Below are positions 25,601 to 37,600 of a stretch of DNA of 64,000 nucleotides, piece by piece. This DNA is from Patiria pectinifera (Eukaryota; Echinodermata; Asteroidea; Valvatida; Asterinidae). The translations under genes were made by a program, and so were the position numbers. Below the pieces are notes generated by a model. That model did no database searches. It was not told where the DNA came from and saw nothing but the letters and a program-made list of their open reading frames with translations. How positions within the stretch are numbered: position 1 is the stretch's first letter; each line of letters begins with the position of its first letter. The DNA lies in NCBI GenBank assembly GCA_029964075.1, contig CM057140.1, positions 3,180,643-3,244,642 of the forward strand, read 5' to 3'.

Positions 25601-28600
25601 CGCCATCACGCTGCCGATAATTTCGGCGCAAAGCGTCAGGGTGGAAGTGTGGGCAATCGGTGTGACCGACACTCTCATGATGTCCAACGGCTGGCTAAAT
25701 GTAATCGTTTACTACCTGCGCAACAGGGAAATACGGAAGGCTGTGCACGATTTGCTGTTGGCCTGGCGACGTTGTCTGTTTGACTGCTGTGATGTGGGCC
25801 ATGGCATTTTTAACACTTGAAGGATGGTGAGCAGTGCCAGACACAACAAATATCAGCCTATGATCGATTCAACAGAAAAAGTGGTGCAGCTGAACGTGGT
25901 AAATTTAAGAAATCTTCATACATGTTGCAACTACAAGCTTCACAACCTCAAATGTGGTATCAAATTATTAAAAGGAGACAGCAAGGCCTTACATTCGAGC
26001 TGTGTCTCCGTGAGATAAAATGAACTTGGTCAAAAACCCCTGTTTATATTGGCTAAAATTATGGATTTTCTGCAGTTATTTTGGCACCTTGTTTTAACAT
26101 GTAAAATGCAAATGGGCAATTCCATGGTTTCTCACGTTACATTTTTGATGTACTTTTGAGTTTCCTTGGGCTGTAATTACCTCACTGAAAGGGTTTAATA
26201 ACTGTTATCCCCATAAGTAGAGACCTAGGCCTATGACCTACATGTAAGTACCAAAAACCGAAATCATCCAGAAATCGGTTATTTTCATAGCATTTTCATT
26301 TTGTATGGTCTCGTGTTTATCATTGCAAGAGCTATATATTGTGATTTTTTTGTTTTAAGGCAGAGTAAAGGTTCATTTTTTATTCCACAAGAGTTTTTTT
26401 TTTCATGGTGGAATTAAAATTTCACCATATGGTTTGAATTTTGGAAACCAGATGTTCGAAACAAATAAGAAAAATTAAGCCTTCACTTTTTTTGTGACAC
26501 AAACTAAAGAAGACAAATGGTACCCTAACCAACCAAGATTACATATACGTGTCCTATTACAACTAACAAAACAGGTCTAAATAATTTTATTTATGGCTGT
26601 GGTATAAGTCCTGGTAAGATGTAGTGATGGTACCATAATGGAGAACTGATACCCACACGTTGATAAAGGAGCCCAAAGAGCAGAGCTGTATTGCTTAAAA
26701 TGTAACAACCGTGGAATTGCCCGTATACATGTACGTAAAACTATGTAAATTTTGTTGTGCTTTTTATGACGTTGTACCAATTACCAGAATCAAATGATGG
26801 ATCACACTTGAATAATCCGTTTACTTCATGCTGTACCTAAGACTTGGAGCCTTTTAAGATGCCACGTTAGATTCGATTTAAGAACTGTACTTTTTTAATT
26901 GCAACACTGACATCAGAGACTGCATCTCCCTGGCTAAAATTTAAGCTGACCTGACGCAGAAATAGTCATCCGATAATTCCATCAATTGGGGTGCCTCTAG
27001 ATTCGTCTCTGTAAAGTCAATCTTAAAATAAAATGCCTCGTTGTGCTGAAAGCTTGACGACATTGCGATGCCATACTTTTGTATGACCAATTTTGAATTA
27101 ATCATTATCTATTGATTGACTGTAATTAACACTGCAAATGCGATGGACCGTTCCGGCTGAAATCTTCTCATTGTTTTCCATCTATCAAAAATTCATCCAA
27201 AGCAGTACTGAAATGCCTGTCCTTGGGAAACTGAAGCCGCGACAGACAAAGCAGAACGGGGCAGGGAATGACAAGACCAACAAAGGCACTAACTACTGGC
27301 TGTTCAGCCAATTTTTGTAGCTACAGGAACACCAACTTTTAACAGTTGTCGTTGACAACACACTATAGTAACGTAGATCAATATGCTGTCCTGGAATTAT
27401 TTGAAAAGTCGGATGAACTCGCAGACAATTGGAAAGACTTGAATGTCAGAAACAAATGTTGATTTTTTTTATAACGTCGTGTTTCAAATATAACTGAAAC
27501 ATGGAACGAAGAGTAAGTCACGAACTCAAAACCGAGAACGATTCAATGACAGCGCAAGGCGATGATGAAGACGTCCCAAATGCATTCTCCACGTTTGTCA
27601 TCGTCTTCATGTCCGTTGCGATTGCGCTGAACTTGTCCCTGAATCCTCTGATGCTTTTCATCCTGCGTCGCGTCACCAGCATCCAATCCACCACCAAGAT
27701 CTTCATGGCCTCTCTCACCCTGGCTGATCTTTTCACGGGCCTGTCGTTCCTTCTCAGACTCCAGGAGCTGATCGCTGGGCAGTGGCTGCTCGGCGATTTT
27801 CTCTGCGCGTTCGAAGGCGTGACAGAGACAATGCTAAAGACCATGCAAGTTTTATCGCTTCTGCTTTTAACGGCGGATCGTTACATCGCCATCAGCCGGC
27901 CTCTGCGGTACCCAGCCCTTGTAACAGTTCTCAGAGCTAAACTCGTGATTTCCGCCACCTGGCTGGCAACTATCGTAGTGGGTGTCTTAACCTTTGGGAT
28001 TTTCACTCCGCAAACAATCGTCAAAGATGACCCGCAGTTGTGTGTCTGGGACATGTATCAAACTGACTGGCGGATGTATGCTTCCCTAGTGGGCCTTATT
28101 CTTTCACTTGCCGTTATACTCCTCATGTACATCCATATTTTTCTAATCGCGCGTCGTCACTTGCGACAGATTGCGATGGCTGAAGCTCACGAGAACCAAG
28201 CCTTACCAAGGGAACAGCGGCAGATCCGATCGACTCTAACTGTTGCCATCATAACGGGTGCGTTAATGCTGACCTGGCTGCCTTATGCCGCCACGCTGCC
28301 GATAATTTTTGCGCAAAGTGTCAGGGTGGAAGTGTGGGCAATCAGTGCGACCGACACTCTCATGATGTCCAACGGCTGGCTTAATGTAATCGTTTACTAC
28401 CTGCGCAACAGGGAATTACGGAAGGCTGTGCACGATTTGCTGTTGGCCTGGCGACGTTGTCTGTTTGACTGCTGTGATGTGGGCCATGGCATTTTTAACA
28501 CCTGAAAGAAGGTGAGCCATGGTACATGTATGTTAAACACTTTGTGTGTATGGCACCCAAGGCTGAGTGAGCAGTGCCAGACACAACAAATATCAGAATA

Positions 28601-31600
28601 TGGACAATTCCATCAGAAAAGTGGGCACAGTGGTAACTTTCACCAGTTCGCGTTGAATGACCTGTTAACACGATCTGGCTGTTTTGATACACAGGCACGG
28701 CTGACGGATTAAACATCAAGCATGCTTCGACTCGCCTCCGGGTGACGTCTAAACAAGCTAATTCCTCATTTGTTTTGTACAAACACATAAACGTGTGTTC
28801 ACTGTCGATCGTGAATGTCCTATTGTCCCTCTTTTGTTTGTACTTCAACTTTTTAGGAAGACTCCCATAGGTTTTGTACACGACCCCAATCGTGGACGTA
28901 TTCTTGGAATCGTGGACGATATTGTTCTCTTTTGTTGTCTGGTATTTTTCGTCCACGCGGTTTGAAAAGATGAACACGTACACACAAAGTCTGAGAAGTA
29001 TGTGGATGCGGACCGTGTGTTGACTTTGAACTGGGCGGCTGTGCACGGCCTACACACCCGGAGAGTTGAATAATATGAGGTTTTGGCAAGCAATATCGCA
29101 CAAATACTGTTGATATGACTCACGTGAATCAGTCATTGTGGCGTTTGGCATATCAGAAGTTGGCTGCTGTAACGTATTTTGCCATTTTGCTTGGAGGATT
29201 TCAAGTATAATCTAGGCCTAAATTTATGCACGGCTGTGCTTAAACAACACAAGGTCCGGCCTATGACCTTGACACAGTTCAACTTCCAAATCCAGCCACA
29301 CCTATTTGTCATAACCTCAATCCTGCAAAATCCTCCGTCTCGCAAAGAGGATTTGGGAGGATTTGGGAAGGTTAGGGTTAAACTAACAAGGATTACATGT
29401 CCCATTACAACTCACAAAACGTGTCTCAATAAATTTGCTTTATACATGGCTACGTTATACATGTAAGCCTTGGTAAGATACCTATGGAATGTACCAAAAT
29501 GGAGAAGTAATAGCCACACATGTTGATATAGGAGCCAATGAGCGGTGCTACATTGCTTAACATGTAAAGAAACTAACCGTGGAGTTGCCCATATACATAC
29601 ATGTACATGTGTGTAAACTCTGTCAGTTTCTTCGTGTTTTTCATAATTTTGTACCAATTACCACAATCAAATGATGGATCACGTTAGAATAATCAATTTA
29701 CTTCATGCTCTACCTAAAAGCTGGGAGCCTTTTAAGATGCCACGTAAGATTCAATTTAAGAACTCCGCACTTTTTTAAATTGCAATGCTGGCAACAGATA
29801 TTGCATGTCCCTGGCTAATATTTAAGCTGATTCGATGCGGAAATTGTCATTCGATAATTCCATCGATTGGGGATGCTATTCGTCTCGGTCAAGTCAACCT
29901 AAAATTCAACGTCTCGTCGTGCTGAAATCTTGACGACATTGCGATGCCACACTTCTTGAATGACCCATTTTGTATTAATCATTTTCTATTAATTGACTGT
30001 AATTAATACTGCGAATGCAATGACCTGCTCCGGCCGAACCCTTTTGAATTTATTTTCCATCCATCAACAATTCATCCAACGCAGTCCTGAAATTTCTGTC
30101 CTTGGACACTGAAGACGCAACAGACAAAGCAGAACAGGACAAGGAATGACCACAAGCCTACTTGCATTTCTGCAGCAACACCAACTTTAAACAGCTGCTA
30201 TTGCTGCACACTGTAGTAACGTACCGGTAGTTCAATATATTGTCCTGGAATTATTTGAAAAGTCAGATGAACTCACAGACAATTGAGAAGACTTGAATGT
30301 CAAAAAAAAAGTTGATTTTATTGTAACGTTGTGCTTCGAATCTAACTGAAACATGGAACATACAGAAAGCCACAAACTCAAAACCGAGAACGAGTCAATG
30401 ACAGCGCAAGTTGACGATGAAGATGTCCCAAATGCATTCTCCACGTTTGTCATCGTCTTCATGTCCGTGGCGATTGCGCTGAACTTGTCCCTGAATCCGC
30501 TGATGCTTTTCGTCCTGCGTCGCGTCACCAGCATCCAAGCCACCACCAAGATCTTCATGGCCTCTCTCACCATGGCCGATTTTTTCACGGGCCTGTCGTT
30601 CGTTCTCAGACTCCAGGAGCTGATCGCGGGGCGGTGGGTATTCGGCCAATTTCTCTGCGCGTTCAAAGGCGTGACAGAGGCGTCGCTACAGATCCTGCAA
30701 GTTTTCTCTCTTCTGATAATGACGGCAGATCGTTACGTTGCTATCAGCCGGCCTCTGCGGTACCCAGCCCTTGTAACAGTTCTCAGAGCTAAACTCGTGA
30801 TTTCCGCCACCTGGGTGGCAACTATCGTAGTGGGTGTCTTAATCTTTGGGATCTTCACTCCCCAAGCAATCCTCAAAGATGACCCACAGTTGTGCATTTG
30901 GATCATGTTTCGAAATGACTGGCGAATGTACACTTCCCTCGTGGGCGTTATTCTTTCACTTGCCGTTATAATCTTCATGTACGTCCACATTTTTCTCATC
31001 GCGCGTCGTCACTTGCGACAGATCTCGATGGCTGGAGCCCGTGAGAACCAGGCGTTACCAGGGGAACAGCGGCAAATCCGATCGACTCTAACCGTTGCCA
31101 TCATAGCGGGTGCGCTAATCCTGACCTGGCTGCCTTACGCCGCCACGCTGCCGATAATTTCGGCGCAAAGTGTCAGGATGGAATTGTGGGCAATCAGTGT
31201 GACCGACACTCTCATGATGTCCAACGGCTGGCTAAATGTAATCGTTTACTACCTGCGCAACAGGGAATTACGGAAGGCTGTGCACGATTTGCTGTTAGCC
31301 TGGCGACGTTGTCTGTTTGACTGCTTTTAGTGTTAATTCATGCGTTTGTGACCAGCCGTCTGGACTATTGTAACAGTTTATACAGGATCAATTTTAAAAT
31401 CCTTTTATTCAAAGCCATTAGCAGTCTTTCTCCAAGATATTTGCAGGATCTCGTTATAGTGTTAGGAAAGAATCCAGATACCATTTCAGGTCAGAGAACA
31501 ACAGACTATTTTTATATTATCCTAGTGGTAAAATGTAGCAGTTCCTATTAACTATGGAATGAGTTGCCATGGCACATGCGTAGTGAATACAGACTTGCCT

Positions 31601-34600
31601 CTGTTCAAAGTAAATGTTAAACCGTTTCTTTTTAATGTAGCATTTGTAAATTAATATGTGACTCATATTTAATGTTTTTTAATGCTCTTTTAACCAGTTC
31701 ACGCCAGGATTATTTTGACAAAAACGATACAAGGCGCAGGATTTATTTTCACTTGACCTCAAGCCAGGCGTGTTGAAGCCATCACCCTCGGGCAGCACAC
31801 TCATATTTCTGGCCTCGCTCGCTGGGAGCGGATCGCTGACAGATATTTCCGACCTCGCTTCCTGCTTGTTTATCCGTCATCCGTTCCGAATACTGCAAAA
31901 CCTTTGCATGTATATACATCCCCTGGCATGAACTGGTTAATAGTCCTTATTTCTAATGTCACCGTGTCAGGAAGTCAGATGATTAATCACGTAGGTAGGG
32001 TTAGAGGCGTCTGTCTCCAGGAAAGATCAAGACATCACCGACGTCAGCAGGGTTAGGCTTAAGTAATATTTTCTCGGTCATGTCCACTTGTCTGTTGATA
32101 GGTTAGGGTACAAAAGGATGACGCTTCACCTTATACCTAAATGTTGTCGTAAATTTGTTTTAGTATTGTTCCATGTACATTATTATACACCATTACATAA
32201 TTCATTGCATTTTGCTCTGTATATTAAGTTAACACGACATTGTAACATTTTACAATATGGAAATGGCAACATTGAAATAAATGTTTCTACTGCTTTCTAC
32301 TACTATATATTCTCCCAATTGGTGGGACAGACATATTTCCATACTGGGTTTGAGCACTGGCACGGTGAAATGATTTTATACTAATCCCTCCGTGCCTTTT
32401 TCCTTTATTTTAAACGTAATTACTTTTAGCGTCGATACTGCAATGCACTTAAGATGAAACAGAGCAATTTAGAGACGTTGGGGAATTGTAAGGTTAGGGA
32501 ACCAGTCTAGCTGGCTTGTACCTGCTCAAAGGTGTGTAATCGATTTCAAACAAAAGGCGGACAAAGTAAATACGGGGCGGTATTTGAAAAAAAAAACAGT
32601 TGTTTTTTTCCAGCGTTGGAAATTGATACATACATGTAAATACCACTTTTCATGAAAATGACAGCACACCAGGTGCTATGATTTTAAGGATGCTTTAGAC
32701 TGGAATTCACTAAAAGTCCAGCAAGGTATTCCATAATAATTTGGTAGTTTTGTTTGTTGATGTTTGCAAATGTTGTATATTCCCTTGAAGATACCCTTGA
32801 AGATAATCTTCATACACGTCATATTAGCATCACAACATCAATGTGGTATCAAATTATTAAAAGGGGACAACAAGGCCTTACATTTGAGTAGTTTCCCAGT
32901 GAGATGGAATGAAGTTAGGTTTTTGGGTTTTTCCCACAAAAACCTCTGAGAATTTTGGCTAAATTATGGATTTTCAGCAGTTATTTAGGTACCTTAGTTT
33001 AAAAGGTCTTGGACTTCCTCAAGGAGTTCTGAAGAGGATAACCACCAAGTACAAGTATCAAGTAGGTCAAATACAAGAGCTATGTGAGTTTTTGTTTTTA
33101 AGGCAGAGAGAAAGGAATATATTTTATGCCACAACAGGTTTTTTAGTGGCGGGATAAACATCAGGATTTTTTTTAAATTCGATTTGAATTTCACTATTCG
33201 GTTTGAATATTGGAAACCGTCTATTCGAAAACAATTAAGAAATTAAGTCACCAGTTTTTATGTGACACAAGCTAAAGAAGACAACTGGTACCCTGCCCAT
33301 TTGACTGATATTTTTAACAATTGTTAAGAACTGGTAATGCCCATTAAAAGGAATGTACATCATTGGCTTTTGCTGGTGATTTTCAGAAATGAAGTATTTG
33401 AGGGGTTAGTATAATAGATCAAATATTGTTACACTGACATGTTTGAAGTTTTGTGCTCGAAAATGCTGGAAAAACCACGAAAAACAAAAATGTTCAAGTA
33501 GTCTGGTTCCCTGACTCCACTAAAGATGAAATGGATCAATTTATAGATGCCGGAAAATTGTAAGGTAAGGGAACCAGTCTAGCTGCCCTGCACCCGTTCA
33601 TGAACATGTAACCAATAGCAAACAAAATTTGGACTGAAAAAAAAGGTAAATTTGGAGCAGTAGTTGCAAAATAGTTAGGTTTTTCAGACGGTGGTAGGCC
33701 GACCACCGTTGGAAATGTTTAGAAAAATACCATTTTTTTAGAATGACTTCACACCAGGTGCCATAATTTTACAGGATGCTTTAGACTGTCATTTACCAAC
33801 ATCCTAGTAAGGTAGTTCGTAAAAACTTTGTAGTTATATTTTTGGATGTTTGCAAATGTTGTATATTCCCTTTAAAACATTGAAATGGCATCTGCCCAAA
33901 ATCAATTTTTGTTATTATTTATTAAACCGTCCCGCACTAGTTGTTCTCTTGTTAACTTCTGACATGGTGTCCTGAAGAATGCCACTTCACATCCAATTCT
34001 CCTCAATCCCTTTTTACCCAACCAGCCTTGTAATGTTTTATTTCCGAAAAGCATTGTGAGTTGTAGACTTATCCTCATCAAATGATGGATCACATTTGAA
34101 TAATCCGTTTACTTCATGCTCTGCTTAAAAGCAGGGCGCCTTTTAAAATGCCACTTCTGCTTTGATTTAAGAACTCTGCACTTTTCTTAATAGCAACGTT
34201 GTCGCGTGGGACGGCACGTCCCTGGCTAATATTTCAGCCGAGTTGATGCGGAAATAGTCATTCGATAATTCCACCGACTGGGGTGCCTTTTCCTTTCTGC
34301 AAAGTCAATGAGCCAATCTTACATCTCACGTGTCGTTGAGTTGATGGCTTGACGACATTGCGATTCCACATTTCTGGAATGACCCATTTCGGGTTAATCA
34401 TCAATGTATTGATTGAATGTTATTAATACTGCTCGTGCAATAGACTGTTCCAGACGAACCCTTTTCGTTTGCTTTCCATCCATCAAAGATTCTTCTGACG
34501 AAGTACTGAAATTTCTGTCCCTGCAAACTGAAGCCGCGACAGACAAATCAGAACGGGACGAGGAACGATCACGAGCAGAGAGTGCACAAACTATTGGCGT

Positions 34601-37600
34601 ACCTGCCAGGTTTTGTAGCTACAGCAACACCAACTTGTAACAGTTGCCAACGACGCACACTGCAGTAACATAAGATGAACAATTGGAAAGACTTGAAAGT
34701 CAGAAAAAAATGTTGATGTTTTTCATAACATCGGGCTTCGTATCTAACTGAAAGATGGAACGTACAGGAACCCACAAACTCAATGCTGAGAATGATTCCA
34801 TGATGTCGCAAGTTGACGATGAAGATGTCCCAAATGCATTCTCCACGTTTGTCATCGTCTTCATGTCCGTGGCGATTGCGCTGAACTTGTCCCTGAATCC
34901 TCTGATGCTTTTTGTCCTGCGTCGCGTCGCCAGCATCCAAGCCACCACCAAGATCTTCATGGCCTCTCTCACCCTCGCCGATTTTTTCACGGGCGTGTCA
35001 TTCCTTCTCAGACTCCAGGAGCTGATCGCGGGGCGGTGGCTGCTCGGCGATTTTCTCTGCGCGTTCAAAGGCGTGATAGAGGCAACACTACCGACCCTGC
35101 AAATTTTCTCTCTTCTTCTTTTGACGGTGGATCGTTACATCGCTATCAGCCGGCCTCTGCGGTACCCATCCCTTGTAACATTTCTTAGAGCTAAACTCGC
35201 AATTTCCGCCACCTGGGCGACAACTATCCTCGCGGGTGTCTTAATTTACGGGGTTTTTACTCCCCAAACAATTCTCAAAGATGACCCGCCGTTGTGCATC
35301 TGGGTCAAATTAAAAAACAACTGGCAGACGTACACATCTCTAGTGAGTGTTGTTCTTTCATTTGCCGTTATACTCCTCATGTACGTCCACATTTTTCTCA
35401 TCGCGCGTCGTCACTTGCGACAGATCTCAATGGCTGGAGCCCGTGAGAACCAAGCGTTACCAGGGGAACAGCGGCCAATCCGATCAACTCTGACCGTTGC
35501 CATCATAACGGGAACTTTAATGCTGACCTGGCTGCCTTACGCCATCACGCTGCCGATAATATCGGCTCAAAGCGTCAGGATGGAATTCTGGGCAATCAGT
35601 GTGACCGACACTCTCATGATGTCCAACGGCTGGCTAAATGTAATCGTTTACTACCTGCGCAACAGGGAATTACGGAAGGCTGTGCACGATTTGCTGTTGG
35701 CCTGGCGACATTGTCTGTTTGACTGCTGTGACGTTGGCCATGGTATATTTAACACTTGAGTGTGGTGTTAAACATATTTAACACCGCAGGGGTGCGCGCA
35801 CGTAAGGTAAAGAAAGCATTATCAGAAGCAGCAAACTTAAGATTTGTATACAGTTTCAAATGTCCTGGTGTTTATCGTCTGTCATTTCACCGCTAACAAA
35901 CAGTTACGTAAATAACATGGATACCAGTGACACATGGATACCAGTGATACCTTTCTCACAGTGCGTAAACATCTGATGTTATTTATGTGAATTGTAGCAT
36001 TAACTAATGAGCATTATTTCAGCAGTGATTATGGTGGACGGCACAAGCTGCATCACTGGTTTCGACAGAGATTCTTACTAATGTGGCATGTGACTTTTCT
36101 GACCAATCAAATGACAGAAACCACACGGACACCATAAACCCTCTTTAAAAAATAGTCTAACGCACTTTATATCACATCAAAGTCATGCTGTAGCAGAAAT
36201 GAAATCAGTCGGCATTATGGAACACATATAACACAGCGAAAATTGCGCTAGTGAAATCAATGTTTCGTAGAAGACAGCGTCAAAACTGTAAAGTGTAGTA
36301 GCTCAAGCAGCATTGTTTATTAAAAAGTTTGCATGTTGTCTATGCCATGTCACTGTAAAAGAAGACATTCTGTCTCAGATTTGTAGTATGAGGAAAATAG
36401 AAAAAAATACTGAGGTAAATAAATTAATGAATCCGAACTTGAAAAAGAAGAACAAGAAGGGGGAAAAAAGAAAAAAAAATCAGAACAAAAACAAAGGCAT
36501 TTCCAAAACTCTCTAAAAAAAAAGAAACAAAAATCAGAGCCAAAAAACCCCAAAAATTGTTCTGTATCTATTTGGAAAAGCCAACAATCAAAATAAAACA
36601 GGTTTTTTTTATGTCTCTGGAGCGGCAATTAAAAACAAAACCTTTGTCCGAAGAATAAGAAAAATGGGAAAAAGCTTTTACAGACTTACTTTTCGAGGAG
36701 TTGGAAGGATGCCAATTTCACCGACCGGTCCGTCCTGAGGAGTACCGGGCACAGCCGTTCCAACAGGATATGGATTGCATTCTGGGTAGCCGCAGAATCG
36801 CTAGACGCTTGCGGGGAACCGGGCACCTTCCCCGGTCCCTGGCAGGGCGCAGACTTTGGCGGGAGCGTGTGTTTCTTGAGTTGCTCTGGGGGCATTTGGC
36901 AGATCGTGTCCGAAGCGGACTGAAGCAAGTGATGTCTTGGGACTGTGAGTGAGTCGAAATCTGTCGCCTCTATGGACATGAAAAATAGACATAACATTAA
37001 AGGCATATATAGGATCATATGGTCTTCATGCATTTTGTTCTTTTCCAATAATAACACCACTCAGAATCCAAAGACGAATGTCCAAAACCCAACCTGTTGA
37101 AGTTTCAGCTCAGTGGATATTACACTTTTCGAGAAAACAGTGAAAAACCATGAACAACCTTTTGATCACGAAACACGATTTTGTTAATAGCACTCCTGAT
37201 TTCCAAAAATCAGTCAAGTGACTGATCGTTGGAAATCACCTACATTTCTTGATTTCTTTGAAATGATAGCACGCCAGACAGACTAATTTCACGGGGTGTT
37301 TAGTACCAGTACGATCTTTAATCCAAGTAAGCTTTTGGATAATAATTTGCTAAGTTACTTTTGGGATAAATGCAGATGATGCCTTTAAATGTCACATGTG
37401 TGATGTGTTTATGCAAAATAAGATGGTACTAGGAACATGATCTGATACACCGTGCCCTCTGGAGATGTGCACACAATAGGACACAAAAGATTGTAAACGT
37501 CTCCACAGGGAAATTTCTATAGATGATTACGTCTCCACAAGATTTTCACAAAATAGATATATGGATTTTACTCAAAAACTAGGAATTTCCCAGGTGGGTT

